Assembly (NCBI GenBank): GCA_002394235.1
Contig: DGTF01000045.1
Span: 39,263-55,154 of the forward strand
DNA: 15,892 bases
DNA from: Eubacterium sp. UBA4343
GTDB lineage: Bacteria > Bacillota > Clostridia > Lachnospirales > Lachnospiraceae
Reading direction: 5' to 3'
Below, piece by piece: positions 7,306 through 14,386 of this stretch. The notes under the pieces were generated by a model. The model was not told the DNA's origin. It saw only the letters and a list, made by a program, of their open reading frames with translations, and searched no databases. Position numbers and translations under genes: made by a program. Every line of letters begins with the position of its first letter. The stretch's first letter is position 1.

Positions 7306-8928
7306 ATGAATGGTGCAGAGGCAATGGTGAAGTGTCTGGAAGCGGAGGGCGTTACCAAGATTTTCGGAATTCCGGGAGTCGCGATTGCGCCTTTTTACGA
7401 TGCGCTCTATGATGCGCCGTCGATTGAGCACATTCTGGTGCGTCAGGAGCAGGCGGCCGGTCATGAGGCGAGCGGGTATGCCCGCGTGTCCAGGAAGACA
7501 GCGGTCTGTGTGACCTCTTCCGGTCCCGGAGCGACGAATCTGATCACGGCGCTTGCGACTGCGTATGCGGACAGCATTCCGATCGTGGCGATCACCGGGC
7601 AGGTGAACAGCGCTCTTCTGGGAAGAGATGTGTTCCAGGAGGCGGATATGAGAGGCGCCACTGAATCTTTTGTAAAATACAGCTACCTCGTCAAGAATGC
7701 GGACGACATTCCGCGTATCTTCAAGGAGGCTTTCTATATCGCGTCCAGCGGGCGCAAGGGTCCGGTACTGATTGATATTCCATGTGACGTACAGAGCGCT
7801 GCCTTAAAGAAGGAATTTGTATATCCCGAGGAGGTAAATCTCCGGGGGTACAAGCCAAACACGAAGGTGAACGCACAGCAGCTCGCGAAGGTGGTGACAG
7901 CCATCAATAAGGCGAAAAAACCGCTGATCTGCGTAGGCGGCGGAGTAATCCTCGGAAACGGGGAGGAGCTGGTGCGGGCTTTCTGCGAGAAGAATCAGAT
8001 TCCTCTTGTGCATACCATGATGGGTATGGGAGTCCTTCCGAAGGCGCATCCGCTGTACTTCGGTATGCTGGGCAACAACGGCAAGCCGTACGCGAACCGC
8101 GCGGTTTCGAACAGTGATCTTCTGATTGTGGTCGGGGCCAGAATCGCCGACCGAGCGGTTCCGAAGCCGGAAAACCTGGAAAAACAGGTCAATATCATTC
8201 ACATCGATATCGATTCTGCCGAGATCGGCAAGAATCTTGGCCCGACGATCCCGCTTGTGGCGGATGTGAGGCTTGTATTTCAGGCACTTCTGGATGCGGA
8301 CATTCATGTAGATACGAGTGCGTGGCTGGAGCAGCTGGAGGAAATCAAGCACAGCACGGTTGATCATCGGAAGTTCAGCGATGCTCTGGTGAATCCGATG
8401 ACGCTGGTGCAGCATCTGTCGGAAAAAATGGACGACGACGCGATTTATATCGCGGATGTCGGTCAGAATCAGCTCTGGTCAGCGGACAACTATATCATGA
8501 AGAACGGCCGTTTCCTGACGACCGGCGGAATGGGAACGATGGGATATTCCATTCCGGCTGCGATCGGTGCCAAGCTTGTCGACCCGTCCCGGCAGGTGGT
8601 TGCCGTGTGCGGTGACGGTGATTTTCAGATGTCGATGTTTGAACTGGGAACAATTGCCGTAAATAAGATTCCGGTGAAGATTCTGGTGATGCGCAACACC
8701 TACCTGGGTCTGGTCCGCGAGCACCAGGAGAAGAAATATCATAAGCGTTACTCGGGAGTGCAGCTGCATAAATATCCGCATTATGACAAGCTGGCGGAAG
8801 CCTACGACATGGATTATTTTTACGCGGATTCCAATGAGACCCTGGACAGTGAGCTCGACAGATTTCTGGCGTGCCCGGGGGCGTGCATCATGGTCTGCGA
8901 GATCGACTCCGCGAACAATACAAATTAA
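7306..8928 (+). CDS. ilvB: Acetohydroxyacid (acetolactate) synthase large subunit, divergent
   Basis: This thiamine-diphosphate enzyme condenses pyruvate with pyruvate or 2-oxobutyrate in valine, leucine and isoleucine synthesis. The 540-residue product starts at ATG 7306 after TTGGAGGAA. Visible parts are the N-terminal ThDP domain with catalytic Glu48 (RQEQ), a central domain (about 190-340), and the C-terminal ThDP/Mg domain with GDG 436-438 and Asn464. The regulatory subunit gene follows at once, which supports a biosynthetic role. Several usual motifs deviate: GARIADRAV in place of GARFDDRVTG, REHQ (471-474) in place of RQWQ, and the C-terminus stops soon after CEID, about 20 residues short of the usual PMVPPG tail. 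Other ThDP decarboxylases are possible, but the ilvN neighbour makes this much the best call. Confidence 0.9.
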   Translation: MNGAEAMVKCLEAEGVTKIFGIPGVAIAPFYDALYDAPSIEHILVRQEQAAGHEASGYARVSRKTAVCVTSSGPGATNLITALATAYADSIPIVAITGQVNSALLGRDVFQEADMRGATESFVKYSYLVKNADDIPRIFKEAFYIASSGRKGPVLIDIPCDVQSAALKKEFVYPEEVNLRGYKPNTKVNAQQLAKVVTAINKAKKPLICVGGGVILGNGEELVRAFCEKNQIPLVHTMMGMGVLPKAHPLYFGMLGNNGKPYANRAVSNSDLLIVVGARIADRAVPKPENLEKQVNIIHIDIDSAEIGKNLGPTIPLVADVRLVFQALLDADIHVDTSAWLEQLEEIKHSTVDHRKFSDALVNPMTLVQHLSEKMDDDAIYIADVGQNQLWSADNYIMKNGRFLTTGGMGTMGYSIPAAIGAKLVDPSRQVVAVCGDGDFQMSMFELGTIAVNKIPVKILVMRNTYLGLVREHQEKKYHKRYSGVQLHKYPHYDKLAEAYDMDYFYADSNETLDSELDRFLACPGACIMVCEIDSANNTN

Positions 8929-8942
8929 GGAGGGCGCGAAAA

Positions 8943-9416
8943 ATGAAAGGTATTTTTTCCGTACTGGTAGAGAATAAGGACGGCGTACTCTCCGGAATTT
9001 CCGGTCTGTTCGCGAGAAGGGGCTACAATATAGACAGCCTTGCCGTAGGTGAGACGGAGCGGAAGGATGTCTCCAGTATGACCATTGTGTCTACGGGAGA
9101 TCAGAGAACGATTGACCAGATCGAGAAGCATCTGAACAAAAAGGTGGATGTCATCAAGGTGCGCCGGCTGGACGAGCCGAGGTGTGTGGAGCTTGAGACC
9201 ATGCTGATCAAGGTCTCCTATTCCCAGACAAACCGGTCATCTCTCATTGAGATCTGCAGCGTCATGGGAGCGAAGATCCGTCACGTGGCGCCGAAAAACA
9301 TGGTGATCCTGATTACGGATGAGCCGGACACCATCAATGAATTCATTGAACTGGTGAGAAGCTTTGGAATTCTTGAGCTTCAGCGGACCGGCGTTATTGC
9401 GATGTCAAAGGGCTGA
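8943..9416 (+). CDS. ilvN: Acetolactate synthase small (regulatory) subunit
   Basis: The 157-residue ACT-domain protein starts at ATG 8943, 14 bases after the ilvB stop, with AAGGAGGG at 8927-8934; an upstream in-frame start inside ilvB is ignored. Residues 1-75 form the ACT domain that binds valine in this family and 80-157 the C-terminal small-subunit domain that activates the large subunit. Gly14, Ser17 and Asn29 (GYNIDSL) coincide with positions where Escherichia coli IlvH mutants lose valine sensitivity, so feedback control is probably intact. The last 17 codons form the first unit of a 61-bp triplication that continues beyond the stop codon. Confidence 0.95.
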   Translation: MKGIFSVLVENKDGVLSGISGLFARRGYNIDSLAVGETERKDVSSMTIVSTGDQRTIDQIEKHLNKKVDVIKVRRLDEPRCVELETMLIKVSYSQTNRSSLIEICSVMGAKIRHVAPKNMVILITDEPDTINEFIELVRSFGILELQRTGVIAMSKG

Positions 9417-9546
9417 GCAGGGCCTTGGAATTCTTGAGCTTCAGCGGACCGGCGTTATTGCGATGTCGAAGGGCTGAGCAGAGCATTGGAATTCTTGAGC
9501 TTCAGCGGACCGGCGTCATCGCGATGCTGAAGGGCTGAGCAGAGCG
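9364..9546 (+). repeat. 61-bp tandem triplication of the 3' end of ilvN
   Basis: Three units begin TTGGAATTCTTGAGC at 9364, 9425 and 9486, an exact 61-base period. The first encodes the IlvN C-terminus (FGILELQRTGVIAMSKG and stop); the other two lie after the stop and are untranslated, because 61 is not a multiple of three. Unit two differs by few bases. Unit three has GTCATC for GTTATT and CTG for TCA; the latter makes a perfect CTTCAGC/GCTGAAG stem (9500-9506 with 9526-9532). The array ends at the ribosome binding site of the next gene. Confidence 0.97.
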
Positions 9547-9555
9547 GAGGAAAAA

Positions 9556-11217
9556 ATGACGAAACAGGCATTTAACCCGTATTTACCACTGGATGAATAT
9601 GTCCCGGACGGTGAGCCGCATGTATTCGGAGACCGCGTGTATGTTTTCGGTTCCCATGACAGGGCAAATGCCGCCACCTTCTGTGCCAGGGACTATGTCG
9701 GGTGGTCGGCTCCCGTGGATGATCTCGGGAACTGGACCTGCGCGGGGACGATCTACAGCGCGAAACAGGATCCGCTGTACAATGCAGGGAAAATGGCGTA
9801 CATGTACGCACCGGACTGCGTCCGCGGAAAGGATGGCAGATATTATCTGTATTACTGTATGGCAGGCTACCGTGGAAAGGGTGGCTACAGCAACCCGGTC
9901 AGCGTCGCCGTGGCGGATGAGCCGAACGGACATTACGAGTATCTGGGCATCGTCCGCGACAGGGAGGGAAATCCTCTGACAAAATATGTCTGCTTTGATC
10001 CGGCGGTTCTGAACGACGACGGCGTGATCCGCCTGTATTACGGAACATACTACGGTTTTTCGCACAGAATGCCCCATGCGGCGGCGCGGAAAATCATGGA
10101 GAAGCAGTTCGGGCGCACGGCAGAGGAAATCCGCGCGGTAAAGGGCGAGGTTGACGGCGCCTGCATGGTGGAACTGGAGGACGACATGGTCACGGCCAGG
10201 ACGGAGCCTGTAAAGATTGCCCCGGATGAGTTTGAGAAGAGCGGGCATCCGTTTTTTGAGGGAAGCTCGATCCGCCGTGTGAAATACCGGGTGAGGGCTG
10301 AAGAAGATACATCGGCGGGAAGAGAGACGCCGGCGGATGAACAGCTGTCGGCGGGAAAAGAGACGCCGGCGGATGAACAGTCCCGAGCGGAAGAGGCCGG
10401 AGTGAGGGGTGAAAGCGGAAAAACGGTTCGTGACACGAATTATGAGATCCGGAAGATGTACATTTTTGTATATTCTTCGAGACAGAATCATGAGCTGTGC
10501 TATGCCACGAGTGAATATCCGGATCATGGCTTTACGTTCCGCGGGACGATTATTTCAAACGGCGATATCTACCTGGATGGAAGGAAGCCGTCCAAAAGGC
10601 TTAACCATACGGGAACGAACCATGGAGGCATCGAGTACATCAACGGGCAGTGGTATGTCTTCTATCACCGGCTGACGAATATGAGCGATTACAGCCGGCA
10701 GGGATGTGCGGAGCCGATTGAGGTTCTGGAGGACGGCACGATCTGTCAGGTGGAGATGACCAGCTGCGGTCTGAACGGTGGTCCGCTGAAGGCGGAGGGC
10801 ACCTTTCCGGCGGCGATCTGCTGCAATCTGACAAACGGGAGAATGCGGCACGGATCGAATGCCGGCATGGACTATCATGCGCCGAGAATCATGTGCAGCA
10901 GAATTCCCGGGACGAAGGGAAAGGAGCAGGAAACGTATGTCGGCCGGATCAGCAGCGATACGATTATCGGCTACAAATATTTTCAGTTCGATGGCGAAGA
11001 GGTTACAATTACCGTTACGATGCGGGGACGTGGAGACGGCATCCTGTACGTGATTACGGGCGACGACGGAGATGCTGTGGCGGAGATTGAGGTGAGCGGA
11101 AGCGGAGAGTGGAGAAAATACAGTACCTCCTGGGAACAGGAGGCGGGAACCGCACCGCTTTATCTGGCTTTTGAGGGGAAAGGGCAGTTTGATCTGCTTA
11201 AGTTTTCACTTGGCTGA
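9556..11217 (+). CDS. GH43-family glycoside hydrolase (cytoplasmic)
   Basis: The 553-residue product has no signal peptide and would act on imported oligosaccharides, probably arabinose- or xylose-containing ones. The start is fixed by GGAGG at 9546-9550. The five-bladed propeller spans about 5-415: YVPDGEPHVFGDRVYVFGSHD-like first blade (candidate base Asp18), YAPDCV, CFDPAVL (Asp148), FFEGSSIR (candidate acid Glu235), SNGDIYL, NHGGIEYINGQWYVFYHR and QVEMTSCGLNGGPL, a pattern shared by a recognised GH43 group. A C-terminal beta-sandwich resembling carbohydrate-binding modules covers about 430-553. An Ala/Glu/Pro-rich insertion (about 249-296) with a 36-bp repeat breaks the strand pair after Glu235; homologues I recall have a tight turn there. 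The substrate cannot be fixed from sequence. It follows ilvBN without a visible terminator but has no obvious metabolic link to it. Confidence 0.85.
   Translation: MTKQAFNPYLPLDEYVPDGEPHVFGDRVYVFGSHDRANAATFCARDYVGWSAPVDDLGNWTCAGTIYSAKQDPLYNAGKMAYMYAPDCVRGKDGRYYLYYCMAGYRGKGGYSNPVSVAVADEPNGHYEYLGIVRDREGNPLTKYVCFDPAVLNDDGVIRLYYGTYYGFSHRMPHAAARKIMEKQFGRTAEEIRAVKGEVDGACMVELEDDMVTARTEPVKIAPDEFEKSGHPFFEGSSIRRVKYRVRAEEDTSAGRETPADEQLSAGKETPADEQSRAEEAGVRGESGKTVRDTNYEIRKMYIFVYSSRQNHELCYATSEYPDHGFTFRGTIISNGDIYLDGRKPSKRLNHTGTNHGGIEYINGQWYVFYHRLTNMSDYSRQGCAEPIEVLEDGTICQVEMTSCGLNGGPLKAEGTFPAAICCNLTNGRMRHGSNAGMDYHAPRIMCSRIPGTKGKEQETYVGRISSDTIIGYKYFQFDGEEVTITVTMRGRGDGILYVITGDDGDAVAEIEVSGSGEWRKYSTSWEQEAGTAPLYLAFEGKGQFDLLKFSLG
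10312..10383 (+). repeat. 36-bp tandem duplication in frame inside the GH43 domain
   Basis: Two 36-base units (10312-10347 and 10348-10383) encode SAGRETPADEQL and SAGKETPADEQS. They lie in the low-complexity insertion after the catalytic FFEGSS segment and differ at only a few bases, so the duplication looks recent. Confidence 0.9.
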
Positions 11218-11303
11218 GTGCTGGGGATTTGATTTTTCGTCATCTGAGGAGTCGATGTTTGACCGGATGAAAATATATACAGTATAACAGGAGGAAAAGA
11301 ATC

Positions 11304-11909
11304 GTGTATATCACATGTCTTGATGTAGAAGGAGTGCTGGTACCGGAGATCTGGATTGCTTTTTCGAAGGCGAGCGGGATTCCGGAGCTGAAGAGAACGA
11401 CCCGGGATGAGCCGGATTACAATAAGCTGATGAATTGGAGACTTGGAATCCTGAAGGAGCACGGCCTGGGTCTTAAGGAAATACAGGATGTCATCGCGAC
11501 GATAGATCCGCTGGAGGGGGCGCGTGAGTTTCTGGACGAGCTGCGTTCCTTTACACAGGTCATTCTGATTTCGGATACGTTTGAGCAGTTTGCGGCACCT
11601 CTGATGAAGAAGCTGGGCAATCCGACGTTGTTCTGCAACACGCTGGATGTCGCGGATAACGGGGAAATCACCGGCTTCCGCATGCGCTGCGAGAAGTCCA
11701 AGCTGACCACCGTGAAGGCACTGCAGTCCATCGGATTTGATACGATCGCGAGCGGAGACAGCTATAACGATCTGGGAATGATTCAGGCCAGCAAGGCAGG
11801 ATTCCTGTTCCGCAGCACGGAGAAGATCAAAGCGGACCATCCGGAGATTCCGGCTTTTGAGGAATACAGTGATCTTCTTCAGGCAATCCGGAAGGCTATG
11901 GCTGAGTGA
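11304..11909 (+). CDS. thrH: ThrH: phosphoserine phosphatase / homoserine phosphotransferase
   Basis: The 201-residue HAD-superfamily enzyme starts at GTG 11304, 8 bases after AGGAGGA (11289-11295). ThrH of Pseudomonas aeruginosa moves phosphate from phosphoserine to homoserine, bypassing homoserine kinase, and also hydrolyses phosphoserine. The signature motif CLDVEGVLVPEIW carries the nucleophile Asp7 with Glu9 in place of the usual second Asp, which is characteristic of ThrH. Motif II is ISD (89-91), the motif III lysine is in EKSK (130-133), and motif IV is SGDSYND (150-156) with Asp152 and Asp156 for Mg. Length matches the family. Phosphohomoserine leads to threonine and then isoleucine, so the nearness of ilvBN is sensible. 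Confidence is high. Confidence 0.93.
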   Translation: MYITCLDVEGVLVPEIWIAFSKASGIPELKRTTRDEPDYNKLMNWRLGILKEHGLGLKEIQDVIATIDPLEGAREFLDELRSFTQVILISDTFEQFAAPLMKKLGNPTLFCNTLDVADNGEITGFRMRCEKSKLTTVKALQSIGFDTIASGDSYNDLGMIQASKAGFLFRSTEKIKADHPEIPAFEEYSDLLQAIRKAMAE

Positions 11910-11917
11910 ACGTTCAC
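11906..11917. other. 12-bp perfect palindrome at the thrH stop
   Basis: GTGAACGTTCAC at 11906-11917 reads identically on both strands. It overlaps the thrH stop codon and ends five bases before the first DnaA box, so it may be a separate protein-binding site of the same regulatory patch. Confidence 0.5.
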
Positions 11918-11921
11918 ATTT

Positions 11922-12014
11922 TGTGGATAACTTGTGGACATTGTGGATAAATATCGGAGTTATGAACATCGATTTCGGGTTATCCACAGAAAAAGTACAA
12001 AATCAGGTGGATAA
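11922..12014. promoter_or_regulatory. Cluster of five DnaA boxes
   Basis: Three perfect DnaA boxes (TTATCCACA) are present: 11922-11930 and 11942-11950 on the minus strand and 11980-11988 on the plus strand. Two weaker ones lie at 11933-11941 (7 of 9) and 12006-12014 (8 of 9), both minus. The first three are nearly contiguous, with starts 11 and 9 bases apart. About 0.12 perfect boxes are expected in the whole window by chance. No dnaA or dnaN is nearby, so this is better read as a DnaA titration or regulatory cluster than as the origin. The last box overlaps the ribosome binding site of the next gene. Confidence 0.8.
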
Positions 12015-12019
12015 CGTAT

Positions 12020-12718
12020 ATGATCCGTGAGGTTGATATTGAGGATATCTGGGACGGGCGGTTTTACCGGGCGGAGGATGAGGCGCCGGTCGGATGCGGG
12101 GATTGCAGCGGGTGTTCAGACTGCTGCCGTATGACCGGGGATTCGATCGTTCTCGATCCGCTGGACATGTACCGTCTGACCTGTGGCCTGGGCAGAAGCT
12201 TTGAGGATATGATCGAGAAGGAAATTGAAATCCGCATTGTGGACGGGATGATCCTTCCGAATATCATGGAACATGACGAAGCGGATCCGTCCAGGGAGGA
12301 CGGGTGTCCGTTTCTGGACAGCAGCGGACGCTGCGGAATTCACGAGATAAGACCCGGGTTCTGCCGGCTGTTCCCGCTGGGGAGATATTATCGGGATGAG
12401 GACCGGAGCTTCCGTTATTTTGTGCAGAAGGGGGAGTGCACAAAGGGCGGTTCTTCTATGGTGAAGGTATGTGACTGGATCGGCGTGCCGGAGGAGGAGA
12501 CGGGACGATATGAGGCATATATCAATACCTGGCATTTTTTCCTGAAGGATCTCAGCGCAAGGCTCGGTATGCTTACAGACCGGAGCAGGGATCAGGTGAC
12601 ACGGTATGTGCTGCAGATCTTCTATGTGATGCCGTATCAGGCCGGGACGGATTTCTATGTGCAGTTTGACTGGAGAATGAACAGGGCGCGCGAGGGGCTG
12701 GCACCGCTGCTTCGGTAA
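12020..12718 (+). CDS. YkgJ-family cysteine-cluster protein (putative zinc/iron chelating)
   Basis: The 232-residue product carries the cysteine cluster of the YkgJ/CxxCxxCC family: Cys26, 29, 32, 35 and 36 (GCGDCSGCSDCC), then CPFL (Cys96), GRCGIHEIRPGFCRLFP (Cys105 and Cys115), with further Cys140 and Cys151. Members are thought to bind zinc or an iron-sulfur centre; their reaction is not established. The start ATG 12020 follows AGGTGG (12005-12010), a modest ribosome binding site that overlaps a DnaA box, so DnaA could affect this gene. It is followed after 24 bases by the membrane protein gene, and the pair probably forms one transcript with the aminopeptidase. Location is likely cytoplasmic: no signal peptide or membrane segment is seen. 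Confidence 0.85.
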   Translation: MIREVDIEDIWDGRFYRAEDEAPVGCGDCSGCSDCCRMTGDSIVLDPLDMYRLTCGLGRSFEDMIEKEIEIRIVDGMILPNIMEHDEADPSREDGCPFLDSSGRCGIHEIRPGFCRLFPLGRYYRDEDRSFRYFVQKGECTKGGSSMVKVCDWIGVPEEETGRYEAYINTWHFFLKDLSARLGMLTDRSRDQVTRYVLQIFYVMPYQAGTDFYVQFDWRMNRAREGLAPLLR

Positions 12719-12742
12719 TATTTTTGAAGGGAAGCGTTTGTC

Positions 12743-14386
12743 ATGAATTCTTTTTATCTGTCGCATTACTTTGATTTTAAGAATGCGGGACCTTTTTTTC
12801 TGGTCTCGTTTCTGTGTCTGGCCGGGGTTCTGGCTGTCATTCTGGTCGCGGCGCGCGTGCAGACCGGTTATCATGGCAGGAAGGACGCTGTAAATATGGA
12901 TACCCGGACGTTGAAAGCTGTCCGGAAAACGCATTTTTCTCTGATTGAGAGCTTTTATGAGATGGTGTTTTCGAGTACAGCGGTGCTGCTCTTTCTGAGT
13001 GCGTACTATTTACTGGATGAGTACTGGTCGCCGCTGTCACAGTACTGGTTCAAATACAGGGATATACTGCTGCTGGTCTTCATTCTGCTTTCGGTTCTGG
13101 TTACGAGCTGGTTTGACGTGGCTCTTGTTCGTCTTACGCATATCAAGTCGGAGCAGAAGGCCTGTATCCGGCTCTTAAGCTCCTTCTATATCATTCTGAT
13201 TCTGCTCTATATCAAGGTGATTTACCAGGACGACAACTACGACACGCTGATCCAGTATTTTCTCCTGCTGGCAGCTGGCCGTTTCCTGTATTTCGATTTT
13301 ACCTGGGACTGGTTCAAGGAGACGGTCGCCGGTCTGTGGCGAAACCTTCCGCTTCTGGGTTTGATGGCAGGGTATTCCGCGATTGTATGCTGGTACGGCT
13401 TTAAGGTGGACTTTCTCCTGAAGTCGAACGGGGTGATCGTGAGTACGTTGATTGCCCATCTGTTCATGGATCTGTGCATTTTTGTCATGCACAAGACCAG
13501 GCTTCTGCGCTTCTTTATTCCGTCGGATGCGGACAAGGATGCGGCACTTCGCGACGCGCAGGCGGCGGCAAGCCGCAGAGCAGGTGCGCAGCGCGCGGCG
13601 GACATGGAGAACAGAAACTACGCGCAGCGGATGGGAAACGCGGAAAGCAGATACTATGCGCAGCGCGCGGCGGATATGGAGAACAGAAACTATGCACAGC
13701 GCGCGGCGGATGCGGAGAACAGGAACTACGCGCAGCGGATGGCGGAAGCTGCCGGGAATCCGGAGCTGCGCGGATATGACGGCAGCGCTCATTATGCAGA
13801 GCCGAAGTCTCATCTGAATTACGCGCAGCGGATGGGAAACGCGGAGAGCAGATATTATGCGCAGCGCGCGGCCGATGCGGAGAACAGGAATTACGCGCAG
13901 AGGATGGCGGAAGCCGCCGGAAATCGGGATCTGCGCGGATATGACGGCAGCGGTCATCATGCAGAGCCGGAGTCTCATCTGAATTACGCGCAGCGGATGG
14001 GAAACGCGGAGAGCAGATATTATGCGCAGCGCGCGGCGGACGCGGAGAGCAGATACTATGCGCAGCGAGCGGCGGATGTGGAGAATAGAAATTATGCACA
14101 GCGAGCGGCGGATGTGGAGAATAGAAACTATGCACAGCATGCGGCGGACGCGGAAAACAGAAACTACGCGCAGCGGATGGGTTTGCGTCAGGACGTGCAG
14201 GATGTGGAAGAACATGAGGGCACACATATTATCCGGAACCCGGAAGAGCTCAGGCCGGAGGAAGACGAGATACACATCCCCGAATACAAGCTGGATGAGA
14301 CGGAGCGGAATGCTCTTGCGCACGATGCCCGCATGGGAAATTCGAAGCATCTGAATTATTATCAGAGAAAGAAAGAGGAAGAATAA
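12743..14386 (+). CDS. Seven-helix membrane protein with a tandem-repeat (YAQR) C-terminal tail
   Basis: I do not recognise a named family. The 547-residue product starts at ATG 12743 after GAAGGG (12726-12731). Hydrophobic segments at about 15-37, 70-91, 106-127, 141-162, 168-186, 201-221 and 230-250 suggest seven membrane helices. From residue 282 to about 480 the tail consists of 12-residue units of the form YAQRAADAENRN or YAQRMGNAESRY, with two longer spacers of about 31 residues containing RGYDGS. A higher-order repeat of spacer plus two units is also visible. The tail is highly charged, probably helical, and followed by an acidic segment ending in NYYQRKKEEE, which resembles the repeat itself. 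Its stop is immediately followed by the aminopeptidase start. Function is unknown. Confidence 0.85.
   Translation: MNSFYLSHYFDFKNAGPFFLVSFLCLAGVLAVILVAARVQTGYHGRKDAVNMDTRTLKAVRKTHFSLIESFYEMVFSSTAVLLFLSAYYLLDEYWSPLSQYWFKYRDILLLVFILLSVLVTSWFDVALVRLTHIKSEQKACIRLLSSFYIILILLYIKVIYQDDNYDTLIQYFLLLAAGRFLYFDFTWDWFKETVAGLWRNLPLLGLMAGYSAIVCWYGFKVDFLLKSNGVIVSTLIAHLFMDLCIFVMHKTRLLRFFIPSDADKDAALRDAQAAASRRAGAQRAADMENRNYAQRMGNAESRYYAQRAADMENRNYAQRAADAENRNYAQRMAEAAGNPELRGYDGSAHYAEPKSHLNYAQRMGNAESRYYAQRAADAENRNYAQRMAEAAGNRDLRGYDGSGHHAEPESHLNYAQRMGNAESRYYAQRAADAESRYYAQRAADVENRNYAQRAADVENRNYAQHAADAENRNYAQRMGLRQDVQDVEEHEGTHIIRNPEELRPEEDEIHIPEYKLDETERNALAHDARMGNSKHLNYYQRKKEEE
13586..14182 (+). repeat. 36-bp coding minisatellite
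   Basis: About thirteen 36-base units, each starting GCGCAGCG or GCACAGCG, run in frame through the tail of the membrane protein; the first full units begin at 13586, 13622, 13658 and 13694, and the last complete one at 14132. Two longer variants carry an extra segment with GGATATGACGGCAGC. There are no spacers of unrelated sequence, so this is not a CRISPR array. Such an array should be prone to copy-number change by slippage or recombination. Confidence 0.97.

Noticed and set aside
11259..11288. Promoter TTGACC-N18-TATAAC for thrH
   Set aside because: The -10 box directly abuts AGGAGGA, so transcription would begin inside the ribosome binding site; likely coincidence unless leaderless.
11910..12019. 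Chromosomal origin oriC
   Set aside because: DnaA boxes are dense, but dnaA, dnaN or other origin genes are absent, the stretch is only about 110 bases, and no clear AT-rich unwinding element is seen.
13586..14182. CRISPR array (36-base repeats)
   Set aside because: Units are contiguous, in frame and without unique spacers; no cas gene is present.
13175..14350. Long minus-strand open frames (391 and 236 codons) across the membrane protein gene
   Set aside because: They are shadows of the GC-rich in-frame repeat; they have no ribosome binding site, and their translations are Arg/His/Pro-rich repeats that only mirror the plus-strand units.
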